A stretch of DNA of 64,000 bases from an uncultured Clostridia bacterium. Its GTDB lineage: Bacteria; Bacillota; Clostridia; Oscillospirales; Ruminococcaceae. Shown piece after piece: positions 34,901 to 38,786 of the stretch. The stretch is from positions 1 through 64,000 of the forward strand of contig CANQWC010000008.1 of assembly GCA_947627455.1 (NCBI GenBank), written 5' to 3'. Under the pieces are notes generated by a model that worked only from the letters and a program-made list of their open reading frames with translations, had not been told where the DNA came from and made no database searches. A program made the position numbers and the translations under genes. Positions within the stretch are counted from its first letter, which is position 1. The number at the start of each line of letters is the position of its first letter.

Positions 34901-35424
34901 CTTATGCCGACAGCAGTCAGGAATTTACCTTTGATATAAGGTTCATGTCGCCGAACGGCACGCCGCTCACCGCAGCGTATGCCTACAGCGGCAGCAGAAG
35001 CGGCGCAGTCGCCGACGGCGGGTCGTTTGTCCTCGCAAACGGCGATGAGATAACCGTTCTGAATGTTCCTGTCGGCACAAGGTATGAAATCACCGAGCGT
35101 GCGATCAACGGCTATGAGTGCCTTTCGGGCGCGACCGTTGAGGGCGTCGTCTCATCAGACGAGACTCCGATCGTTCGCTATGTGAACAGAGATGTCCGCT
35201 CAACTCCCGTGATCCCGCCGTCAACAGGCGGCTCAGACATACCCGAGCCCACGCCCCCTGACGACAACCCTCCCGACAGCGGCGATGATATCGTCGTTCT
35301 CCCCGCCACCGAGGGCTCGTCCAACAGCTTCAGCGAGGTTTCTCTCGGCGCTTCGGACACGGTTTCACTCCTCCCAAATCTCCTCCTCGCCGCGGCAGCG
35401 CTGCTGTTGAGAACGATAATTTAA
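19909..35424 (+). CDS. Giant modular surface adhesin, 5171 residues
   Basis: This secreted protein has a signal peptide with a twisted basic start and cleavage near AVSA-EG (residue 49). Residues 50-880 form a unique N-terminal region, followed by SdrD-B/CnaB-like segments at about 900-1040 and 1240-1330. About 28 domains of roughly 100-150 residues follow: Spy0128-type isopeptide domains (Lys in VxKT, Glu in YTLTE, Asn in FTNTY) and DUF7601-type domains (TGSLxVxKxV to FTNT), with two DUF11-like units at about 3840-4085. The C-terminus has a Pro-rich spacer, an LPATE sequence and a hydrophobic segment, like a degenerate sortase signal without a basic tail. It probably forms a long protease-resistant stalk presenting the N-terminal head. 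GAAGGAGA precedes the GTG start. No sortase lies in the window. Confidence 0.88.
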   Translation: MRKVFDKLSSNRYITKLASAATAVRFARAALTALLAVGITLGATVAVSAEGTRDLYETAKVNYEEVNATTNNWEKNSSRIVFRLEKTESGGVMGPQKFKFYAYEGEVVFLGSSAIPSSGALAVTIIDPNEQKTEFKFDTGANDTNIGQNSTLTGFIPTHDKEAAGPNGVYLPKMDYATGKPVTTKSAGDIEYNGLIYPSKPVGDDGYNPWEYHVQTSGQYTVIFNAPHANISTASNPHQLPLSITDFSWDNTTKANGKNYIDAWDITVAKVDGVGDDAKYYAQSGRVWATAFTLQTQNNVYGYLYNVTRDGYIWRLGLNGIVPWTTSLYANARGMIGTTTNASLYHSIHEPMSNKTDTTTYKSLRDKNANPDGINILGPDNYTTALDSPYPMFFNYPDSNIPESTVKTKADPQGTATDIRFDGRADGSDDTDVGDATKDNHEGSVGAGGYFQVKTEGATSYRVIIDMTNMFAKNYHVAGTHGGNENVHDEEICLSSPEKCGADDKDINFVAYVKDSDFIVGKEKPEWFKDAGWYGIFAVKKVQDSVKYEDLYYDRHPKTDSTMKKDGKWDFSSIIEIKKLEGDDLPDELNGKVPNGEGNDIGEYKCLGKIMLGNAVDNEDPDDDRIYWNGRDQYGRILPVGQYFGNTGLGKVYAEAKNGEIHFPISDAEQIPNGLSIWLENPPETVTTVEARSSLYYNNVDKSILRDYTVNDMSGIATIGKNEKGEKTFPTTKMKGNNAWYWNLPSNLTCNTGVSDVKDYVNTSGNPAFDNNTSGQISYSGQVTKNADKRNWEWNVKSDGTTKYTVYSSWSEVPADKNKEKNDGTGDFVVYENHSIDGVASYSGSESSKTLTKIAGKFNLNCGSDHGVVDFWTNVLSSGAVVLDEPVVLTHVADQVIVSGFVFLDEEVSFNTTDEKYDTQTNDRAIANAKVHAEYYSDNNKGGTKTEYDTHTNTDGIYSIPVDEAKLGPDKLVYITVTYNDPEVSANVITHRVTTVDKSKNDAKLNPTLTGGVDGHRSKQEHGSAINECKITISLKPIGQDANGKDITQKVFYATNVGYFATPYSGVQTSDENDPLMIQKSWDPADKKTSSLNATFTILGFTTDNHLDAESTTTAGPGPTETQPPKYTVDANGNVKNGETVVSAYSSSNQTGYIFKRQHVSVNEAEAGVTKITDLPMYYYPNGTTDENRNTAKQRIYYIVIEEPIGGKAAQPTVKYEADYHDGTQTAPLYYYWHFTNKIEVTSFKETVFLDKDNDGVFDKGLNDDKKEELSTASLSIALSNAGEKQNITYTPSDDEVKWLNEHPDNMFADRCKVSEGYDYDYTTFTITTDDEFKLDFDNPNNPFVEGDGVIQFDGLPQGTYIITIEYPTNEAYNNAFILGDEKEYGGEIKNVYENIEDVDISAKRDGNTVVQTVNLKPLETGKVASTMVGVGSFNETKAIADILNAQGISIQKTVTGGSGAIPFTDDFEFTLEFKAEDPKVETTGSGSLTTPYRATFENYHYSTVNSSPKADVKNFGEAVDITGFETISFHAAGKFTYTLSENIPTDDPIPGVTYDKSEYEIVFKAVNDTTKNTAEITVEVKQTKDKGGTVLSASETVDPKNITFTNDYPTGSVKVTNTIEGTSVPENKEFEYTVSIQYDDGSGLKNLDGTFALVSGSTNTTISNGGTFSLKNGESFTISNLPDGAKVTVTQTPDTMYDTSITVNKIDASDSSVTIGNTEQEIGFTNKHHEGSLSIKKEVKDDNSSNDFGFDFTVTVNGITESKTNRIESAKPYSGEATLKIDGTSKPNLEFKDGIASFTIKKNQTALISGLPDGASFTVTETENSFYTPDERVLNGTIDKGNPAALTVTNTYKTNSIKVIKEVEGADGITLPDGVMNKEFTFTLTVTPQPGNNWNPKTLETVPNSINLTKVDTADKPTWTFKLSDSKSVEIKGLPVGATYTVKESPDAYYNTAYSIENVDTTSQKITDDPIELTVTNTYKTGSLIVGKKVSHAQGVTLTDYATNQEFDFTLKLTNVDPDWDPEELTTGDITVTKDTKNNAWNFSLSHGQSVEIKGLPAGATYTIAEKDITGDAFIPAAGNPTGGTIAENETSTATGAIAAFTNTYKPEGKLALQVKKTIVGDVLPDSYSGYSFEFTLDNAAGKDNEGATLPTQTTLTMDKSEFVGGYTQAKSFGDITFNRPGTYKFTVKETEGTYNFDYDESEYTVTVEVKDNNGTLEPTVTYEKDGDTSPTEIVFTNTYTPTPATLALDVTKNIFGDVKPDNYSGYSFGFTLANAADHDNIGAALPSTTTLTMDKGDFDSGYTQTKSFDAITFDRPDTYVFTVKENKGAYKFDYDESEYTVTVKVVDNNGTLAVTSTTYEKDGVPTTDGIKFTNTYTPTPAELTITVNKTIAGENVLPNSYNFDFVLKSTDSSATTSETQTITINEDNRNAKHTVDFTTLTFPEIGKYSYTVSETSEYTGFTADRSIQTVSFDVNEDADGNLIIENCSVAGTSVEPVGGKVAVNITNTYDPEDAKFTLNINKTIIQETKLDHDHEYKFEFTLEPKGNTPTAPKPEPLTLTSTNGNIVLDGAFDVITYDKAGTYEYTLTEKELEGFTADHKAYDVKVDVVDNSGKLEISSYTIVSADEDAVNTSGSSASGEITSAEVTFENTYKETPAAITISVEKKFEGHVLPEEPFTFTFNLKQTGAPEDFEGDTSKTATFKSDEIEKVNSKTVKFPQIIYDTAGEYRYTLTEQVNYKDPSSLGFTPSATEHEIIITVKDHDDGHLYIESYEDVVNGKQVVYDKSSLTSKKETVKITNTYAPTPTSYTLGVAKTVAGNELPLNALGEPYKYNFKFTLSKDGVTVGEKTVTASRGNTAIDPFDFDEFEFESVGRYTYTLTEEITCDGITAANCGFVAPAEYEVVIDVVDKGGFLEIESCTVNGTNVDKAKYQIPIVNTYSPTEISVDDAKDPHIVTVKKTLATEKGTSVKFPQQFEFEATVERNGAASTDSGWAGSTSTTLKTDGGENGVGSVSVTGLTFKEAGEFTVTLTEKPAAAAAYGTVTTDARPLEITYTVEDKGGYLVITDVKYEKDFAFENVYVPAEKSADVKLVKRLINTVTGGDRLGLETTNPNYERFRTLYDGQFEFTLTPAEAYPAEDIALGGEATAEITAHNSMNSVDFGELTFKREGEYVFTVDEVTPTSKLRQVTYDNKAATLTYTVTVDPKSGELLCDSEFSYKLGENPIDVPASHKVPTFTNYYGPHPCTLTITNIVNTDPEGIDVDLNKEFKYHIVLEGNYISPTDAEIATYEYFYEMSMTLAALDEGENDVERFSLDFKKTDNDKYEADISVPLGHSVVIEGIPHYGSKYTVTQDLEGAAGYSFVEVHELYHSRAIADDTETDTPTDKTDVKPVGEDQTKESGSFISELDGTEITYINTYTVSAATVEAPEITKVVSGERALNESDSFSFEAVLSAGDAFTSPDGAEFVGADGSGLGSSASASTENGGDTAKLGSIKFTKPGVYILTVSETAPEGSTDRKLNGVIYDDAVYTVTYTVTDENEANVKDGTLKISSEIASGGKTGLEKIVFTNVYTADDTDAVKFDITKLIRPNDAAAMPAGETYSFRIEDENGLGKDTEASITLEKGEASGSAEVNLGAFGDVGEYTFDVYEVSGNTLGMVYDDAHHTVTVKVEDNLLGKLIAAVEIDGKPVSDGDSVPFTNDYHTGSVTVSKTVTGISGDFKKPFKFTVTFFTPSGEKLEGEYPYTVVSSEVGIMPLSLTNTVVESGGTIELTHGQQFTVTGIPDGANFRIEEEQAAGYHTTVNGKEGRLFDGTVNHLTDIHVKYQNRSESAFTFENIGRKTQVFPGDGVSVTAGDVLEYEIVWQNPNTKDAVITVTDKLCDGVEFVEASGDYDYDPETRTVTWTVSARGLENGTLSLKVSVSEGASGDITNSAEISVDGGTPTVADGAPTNPIFALEIEKRQSLNGGEKTASDLAVRSGDTVTYYLTARVVGKDGTVAENVKLSDEYPVGLGLVGDISGGGAYDPDSETVKWNLGDLTVGDEVTLSYTVSVPETAAYAEWVCGAEIFSDAENRTPLVYSEKVRDYTVGDLTVSKAVVSDGEIPNGVKFAFTITLDTDEVLSYTKSDGTVGALSGGKLTVNLSDGESVTVNAIPTGTAYTVSEKPVTNYTSDKPNDTAAGAIKNTAESVLFTNTYSFVERELGGITVTKVVFGDAEDMLRDYHFTLTLSDRTINQKFGDIEFVDGVASFTLKNGESVSAEGIPSNLEYTAAEEEADMFGLTTSSLNGYGLIPVGETVDVIFLNERAEVLTGSLKVSKTVVGTAEDMSRSFDFIVTLGDASISGLYGGMSFNGGVATLSLRSGESISAEGIPAGTAYTVEELGADMGYTTVMSDSGNGVITANSAAEVNFTNTRKTGGLTVRKTVVGDESAMLIPYNFTVTLSDASISGLYGGMNFNGGVAMFSLMSGESVTAENLPAGVGYTVTEAEANLGSITSMTDDCLGVIPENRIANVAFTNAIPTPNSLTVSKTVIGGEADMAYPFGFTAMLYNPDGSPFAGESGGLLFDGVNPAVFTLTNGQSITFRGIPDGARYEIRENAYPEFITEISGAAEGLMTSSGATVSFTNTRVTGSLSVVNSVSGNAADPNKDFTLHVQLSDPSISGTYGGMTFVGGYAQFTLRHGQSLTAQGLPAGVGYIVTEDDETADGYVTSFSGSESVIAANAESVARFVNTKNILPPEVGSLTVVNNIIGTTTDEEFFFTLTFDSPAAASEFANIYLPMSDTPTDDSEVTFALRHGESRTFDAIPAGTVYSIKQAENIYYSTTSMNADGVIRNAVNTTAVFNNKWSIGDLSVAVTVQDDSGKILDSDPASFRFRVTLTNPDGTPLQGFGYPSHFAGTDGKPDELVGSDVFMSFNENGVVEFTLENGGRATAFDLPDDLLYSVEAVAEDGRYYSIASGSTSEQRAGVIMTDEAADEEFVYEIATGSFEVTKMLIGYFGEPYADSSQEFTFDIRFMSPNGTPLTAAYAYSGSRSGAVADGGSFVLANGDEITVLNVPVGTRYEITERAINGYECLSGATVEGVVSSDETPIVRYVNRDVRSTPVIPPSTGGSDIPEPTPPDDNPPDSGDDIVVLPATEGSSNSFSEVSLGASDTVSLLPNLLLAAAALLLRTII
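24736..26235 (+). repeat. First block of DUF7601-type domains in the giant adhesin
   Basis: Four units begin TGSVKVTNTIEG, EGSLSIKKEVKD, TNSIKVIKEVEG and TGSLIVGKKVSH. Each has a central ISNLPDGA or IKGLPxGA motif and ends in VTNTYK or a variant. One Spy0128-like unit (about 24250-24735) precedes the block. Confidence 0.7.
26236..29640 (+). repeat. Block of eight Spy0128-type isopeptide domains
   Basis: Units start near 26240, 26650, 27058, 27460, 27885, 28335, 28770 and 29170. Most show an N-terminal VxKTI-type Lys, an internal Glu in YTLTE/FTVKE and a C-terminal Asn in FTNTY, the triad that forms intramolecular Lys-Asn bonds in streptococcal pilins. Units one and two are clearly similar at nucleotide level. 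Confidence 0.75.
31430..32165 (+). repeat. Two DUF11-like domains in the giant adhesin
   Basis: The first begins near VTAGDVLEYEIVWQN and the second near VRSGDTVTYYLTARV. Both continue with D-x-x-P/C and W-x-x-G/S-x-L motifs typical of the DUF11/conserved repeat family found in surface stalks. They separate the upstream isopeptide block from the C-terminal DUF7601 block. Confidence 0.7.
32166..35190 (+). repeat. C-terminal block of nine DUF7601-type domains
   Basis: Units start near 32170, 32515, 32840, 33150, 33470, 33790, 34120, 34445 and 34855. They share a G-x-L-x-V-x-K-x-V start, SGLYGGMxFNGGVA or similar, an S-GES(V/I)xAEG-(I/L)PAG core and an FTNT end. The third, fourth and sixth units are the most alike, consistent with internal duplication. 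Confidence 0.75.
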
Positions 35425-35429
35425 AAAAC

Positions 35430-35460
35430 GGCCCCGATCAAAGTCGGGGCCCGATTTTTT
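35430..35460. terminator. Intrinsic terminator between giant adhesin and nth
   Basis: GGCCCCGA-TCAAAG-TCGGGGCC is followed by CGA and T6; the - strand has a T-run after it as well (AAAAAA at 35423-35428). It serves the two convergent genes. Confidence 0.9.
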
Positions 35461-35465
35461 GAGAT

Positions 35466-36122
35466 TTATTTTAAATGTACACTGTTCTGAGCGCTTCTGT
35501 TCTCACACAAATCGCTCAGCGGGCAGCGCTCGCAGCTCGGCTTTCTTGCGGTGCAGACCTCGCGCCCGAAGTGAACCAGCCGATGGCAGAAATCGCTCGC
35601 GCGGTCCATCGGCAGCACCTCTCTGAGCTGTTTTTCGACCTTTGCGGGGTCGGTGCCCTCAGAGAGCCCTAACCGCCCGCAAATTCTTATGCAGTGCGTA
35701 TCGGTCACGACGGCGGGCTGTTTATAAACATCGCCGAGAATAAGGTTCGCGGTCTTTCTGCCGATTCCCGGGAGCGACAAAAGCTCCTCCATGCTGTCGG
35801 GCACCCTGCCGCCGAAGTCGTCGATGAGTTTTTTCGAGAGCTCGACAATGCTCTTCGCCTTTGTCCTGAAAAGGCCGCAGGGCTTGACTATCTCCTCGAC
35901 CTCGGACACGTCGGCGTTCGCGAAGCTTTCAAGCGTAGGAAATTTTTTAAACAGCTCTTTTGTGACGATATTCACTCTCGCGTCGGTGCACTGGGCCGAA
36001 AGCCTCACCGCGATCAAAAGCTCATAGGGCTTTTCATATTCAAGAGAACACTGCGCCTCGGGATAAAATTTTTCAAGCCTGTCGGTGATCTCCTCTGCGC
36101 GGGTTTTAAGCGCTGTTGCCAT
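35466..36122 (-). CDS. nth: Endonuclease III
   Basis: This 218-residue base-excision repair enzyme is a DNA glycosylase/AP lyase acting on oxidised pyrimidines. The helix-hairpin-helix LPGIGRKTANLIL contains the catalytic Lys, and VTDTHCIRICGRLGL carries the catalytic Asp. The C-terminal cluster C-x6-C-x2-C-x5-C binds a 4Fe-4S cluster. Length matches the family. AAGGAG precedes the ATG. It is transcribed divergently from the GGDEF gene. Confidence 0.96.
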   Translation of the reverse strand: MATALKTRAEEITDRLEKFYPEAQCSLEYEKPYELLIAVRLSAQCTDARVNIVTKELFKKFPTLESFANADVSEVEEIVKPCGLFRTKAKSIVELSKKLIDDFGGRVPDSMEELLSLPGIGRKTANLILGDVYKQPAVVTDTHCIRICGRLGLSEGTDPAKVEKQLREVLPMDRASDFCHRLVHFGREVCTARKPSCERCPLSDLCENRSAQNSVHLK

Positions 36123-36238
36123 TCTGACCTGCTCCTTCCATATAATATAGCAGCGGCCGAATCACCGCCGAACTAAGTATATCACAACTCGCCGAAAAAA
36201 ACAATACGCTTAAACAAGAACAAAATGTGCAAAAAATG

Positions 36239-36267
36239 TTGACTTTTTGAGAGCAATATGTTAATAT
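36239..36267 (+). promoter_or_regulatory. Promoter of the GGDEF gene
   Basis: TTGACT, a 17-bp spacer and TAATAT, with TG one base upstream of the -10 box (extended -10). The predicted start is near 36274. Confidence 0.7.
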
Positions 36268-36273
36268 ATTATT

Positions 36274-36289
36274 GAAATTGAACAATTTC
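36274..36289 (+). promoter_or_regulatory. Hairpin at predicted 5' end of the GGDEF transcript
   Basis: GAAATTG-AA-CAATTTC is a perfect 7-bp inverted repeat beginning 7 bases after the -10 box and ending just before the GAGGG ribosome site, so it could also affect translation. Confidence 0.6.
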
Positions 36290-36301
36290 CGAGGGTTAAT
36301 T

Positions 36302-38068
36302 ATGATTACTGACAAAAACGTTAATTCGGTTGTTCCGTTTGTCGAGGATATTCTTGTCGGAAGCTTTTCAAAAATCCTTTATGCAAACATCGTTACGGGC
36401 GAGTATATAACCTTTAAAAAGGGCGATATGCTTGACGAGGAAGGATTTGACGATCTTCCGAGTATTTTTGATTATGTGAGAAAGCTGGTTGAGGACGGTC
36501 TTATCTATCCCGAGTATGCCGCTGCGTGTTTAAGATACGCCAACCCCGATTATGTCCGCAAAAGGGTATTCTCGGGCGAGCGCCGTATTATTCAGAGCTA
36601 TAAGCGCCATGTCGGCGATTCATACCGCTGGATAACCTTTGCCATGGTGGCGCCCGCAGGCTGTTCACCCGAGAACCCGTGGGTTTTATTCACATGGCGA
36701 GACTCGGACACCGACACCACCTCGATGGTCGATACCCTGTCGACCCTTTCAAACCTCTATTATAAGATTCTGAAAATAAACGTCACGAAGGACACCTTTG
36801 AGCCGATAAAGGTCGAAGACCGCGAGCAGGAGGAGCTTGTTCTAAAGGTCGAGAGTATCTCGGAGTGGTGGAAAATCTATGTCAACTCCGACAGGGTTCA
36901 TCCTGAGGATAAAGAGGTCTACCGCCTCTTCACCGATATCGCCCAGATAAGAGAGCAGTTCAGGGAGGACAGCAGCCAAAGGCTCAGCTGTCAGTACAGG
37001 CGGCTCGGCCCCGACGGCGAATACAGATGGGTTCAGATGGACCTTGTGCCCAGTATCGAATACACCGACTCGAATCAGGTTCTCATCTTCTTCGTGAAGG
37101 ACGTTCACGAGGAGCACATGAAGCAGATGAACGACCGTCAGGAGCTTCTTGAGTATTACAACCGCGACGCGCTCACGCTTCTCTATAACAGGCACAAATT
37201 CAACGACGACCTGAAAATGCTCAACGGCCTCGAGATAACCCGTTTCACCTGCCTTTATGTCGATGTCAACGGTCTGCATGAGATAAACAATCACCTCGGC
37301 CATCAGGCGGGCGACGACATGCTCTGCGCCGTTTCTGACACGCTGAGAAAATATTTTCCCGAAGAGACGCTTTACCGCATCGGCGGCGATGAATTCGTCG
37401 TGATAAGCCTTCACCTCTCAAAGCGCAGCGTCGAGAGGATTGTTGCCGAGATCAAGAGCGACCTTCTTCAGGACAACTATGAGATTGCGGCGGGTGTAGA
37501 CAGCGCAAGCGACGACCCCGAAGCGCTCAGCGTCTATAAGGTCGTCGGCGCGGCCGAGCTTGCGATGCGCACCGATAAAGAGGAATATTATAAGAGCCAT
37601 GCTCACGACCGCAGGCGCAGGGGCCTCAACGAGGAGCTTGAAAAGGTTCTCACCGAAAAGAAGTATGAGGAATACTTCCTTAAGATAATCGCTTCGCATT
37701 TCGCGGGCGTATATTTCGTAGACATGCAGCTTGATTCTGTCCGCCACATCTATATTCCCGACTTCTTCGCCGAGCTTTTACAGAAGTGCGACTACTGTTA
37801 CAGCGCCGCGATAAAGCTCTATGCCGATATATTCGTCAAGCCTCAGTATAACCGCGCGTTCTACAGGCTTTTGGACTATAAATATCTCAGCGAGAGCCTT
37901 AAGCAATACGGCGTTGTGCGGCTTGCCTATGAAAAGGTCGACGGCGCCGAAATGGAGCTTCAGATCCTCAGCATAAACTCGGACAGCGAAAAGAACGAAT
38001 GTGTCTGGATATTCTCAGACATCTCGAAGCAGAACAACTGGCTTGCCACCGAGGAAAAGCCCGACTGA
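36302..38068 (+). CDS. Cytoplasmic PAS-GGDEF-PAS diguanylate cyclase
   Basis: This 588-residue protein has no membrane helix. Two PAS-like regions lie at about 1-135 and 145-275, the second ending in the usual linker (HEEHMKQMNDRQELLEYYNRD). The GGDEF domain (about 280-445) begins ALTLLYNR, contains VDVNGLHEINNHLGHQAGDD and an intact GGDEF active site. The RxxD inhibitory site five residues upstream is absent (FPEE there), so product feedback is probably lost. A third PAS-like domain (about 450-588) follows the catalytic domain, which is uncommon. It should make cyclic di-GMP, which in Clostridia controls pili and adhesins; the link to this window's surface genes is inference. The ATG at 36302 follows GAGGG. 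Confidence 0.85.
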   Translation: MITDKNVNSVVPFVEDILVGSFSKILYANIVTGEYITFKKGDMLDEEGFDDLPSIFDYVRKLVEDGLIYPEYAAACLRYANPDYVRKRVFSGERRIIQSYKRHVGDSYRWITFAMVAPAGCSPENPWVLFTWRDSDTDTTSMVDTLSTLSNLYYKILKINVTKDTFEPIKVEDREQEELVLKVESISEWWKIYVNSDRVHPEDKEVYRLFTDIAQIREQFREDSSQRLSCQYRRLGPDGEYRWVQMDLVPSIEYTDSNQVLIFFVKDVHEEHMKQMNDRQELLEYYNRDALTLLYNRHKFNDDLKMLNGLEITRFTCLYVDVNGLHEINNHLGHQAGDDMLCAVSDTLRKYFPEETLYRIGGDEFVVISLHLSKRSVERIVAEIKSDLLQDNYEIAAGVDSASDDPEALSVYKVVGAAELAMRTDKEEYYKSHAHDRRRRGLNEELEKVLTEKKYEEYFLKIIASHFAGVYFVDMQLDSVRHIYIPDFFAELLQKCDYCYSAAIKLYADIFVKPQYNRAFYRLLDYKYLSESLKQYGVVRLAYEKVDGAEMELQILSINSDSEKNECVWIFSDISKQNNWLATEEKPD

Positions 38069-38084
38069 TCAACCGAATATTTCA

Positions 38085-38116
38085 AAGCCGTCAACGTCAT
38101 CGTCGGCGGCTTTTTT
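38085..38116 (+). terminator. Intrinsic terminator of the GGDEF gene
   Basis: AAGCCG pairs with CGGCTT around an inner ACG/CGT stem and is followed by T6. Confidence 0.75.
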
Positions 38117-38233
38117 CTGCCGATGCTTGCGGCAATATTTACAAATTATTTTCCCGATTTTTGTTCAAATTTCCAAATTTCTTCATAAAGAGAGAAAAAG
38201 AATAAAATTTCGACAAAATTCGTTCCCGAAAGG

Positions 38234-38242
38234 TGATATAAT
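38234..38242 (+). promoter_or_regulatory. Extended -10 promoter of the Spo0A-domain gene
   Basis: TGATATAAT is an extended -10 element 30 bases before the ATG. No well-spaced -35 box is visible; TCGACA lies 21 bp upstream, which is too far. Confidence 0.5.
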
Positions 38243-38272
38243 ACCAAAAAAGGACCGAAAGGGGAATATTTC

Positions 38273-38656
38273 ATGACGAGCAGTGAGTACGAGCTGTTTC
38301 ATCGCATCTGCGAAACGTTTTTCAGGCTCGGCGTTCCGACGCATATGTCGGGTTTCAGATATCTTGTCAGCGCAGTGACGCTTGTATATTATGACCCCGA
38401 CTACCTGCGAAGCATAACGGGAAGGCTTTATCCCGCCGTTGCCGAAGAGTGCGGCACCGACCCGCGCTGCGTTGAACATTCAATAAGAACCGCCATTGAA
38501 GCGACGTTTCTCAATTCAAGCTCGGGCTATGCCTATTCCTATTTCGGCGATGCCGTCGACCCCGACAAGGGCAAGGTCATCAACAGCGACTTCATCGCGA
38601 CCGTCGCCTTTCGGCTCAGGGCTGAGCTGCCCCTTAAAACCGCGGGAGAAGAATAA
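38273..38656 (+). CDS. Orphan Spo0A C-terminal DNA-binding domain protein
   Basis: This 127-residue protein is nearly all Spo0A effector domain: LGVPTHMSGFRYLVSAVTLVYYDP (about 19-42), then LYPAVAEECGTDPRCVEHSIRTAIEATF, which matches the recognition-helix region of Spo0A. The receiver domain is missing and no upstream fragment is present, so this is a stand-alone domain, not a broken spo0A. The last 30 residues are divergent. It may bind 0A-box-like sites without phosphorylation control, as a constitutive competitor or regulator; that is inference. AAAGGGGAA precedes the ATG, and a strong terminator follows. Confidence 0.85.
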   Translation: MTSSEYELFHRICETFFRLGVPTHMSGFRYLVSAVTLVYYDPDYLRSITGRLYPAVAEECGTDPRCVEHSIRTAIEATFLNSSSGYAYSYFGDAVDPDKGKVINSDFIATVAFRLRAELPLKTAGEE

Positions 38657-38660
38657 TCTT

Positions 38661-38686
38661 AGCACGGCAATTGCCGTGCTTTTTTT
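38661..38686 (+). terminator. Intrinsic terminator of the Spo0A-domain gene
   Basis: AGCACGGCAATTGCCGTGCT is a perfect 20-base palindrome followed by T6. Confidence 0.92.
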
Positions 38687-38708
38687 ATTTAAAATATCGG
38701 GTACCGTC

Positions 38709-38737
38709 TTGACAAATACTCAGATTTCGTTTATACT
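38709..38737 (+). promoter_or_regulatory. Promoter of the GH3 gene
   Basis: TTGACA, a 17-bp spacer and TATACT lie about 50 bases before the ATG. This is a near-perfect housekeeping promoter. Confidence 0.85.
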
Positions 38738-38786
38738 GAAATCGCAAAAATCAATAAAAATTTTTAACCGAAAGGCGGAGATTTAT

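Noticed and set aside
38496-38786. N-terminal extension of the GH3 ORF in the track
   Set aside because: It reads out of frame through the Spo0A-domain gene, a terminator and a promoter; the ATG at 38787 with AAAGGCGGAG is the true start.
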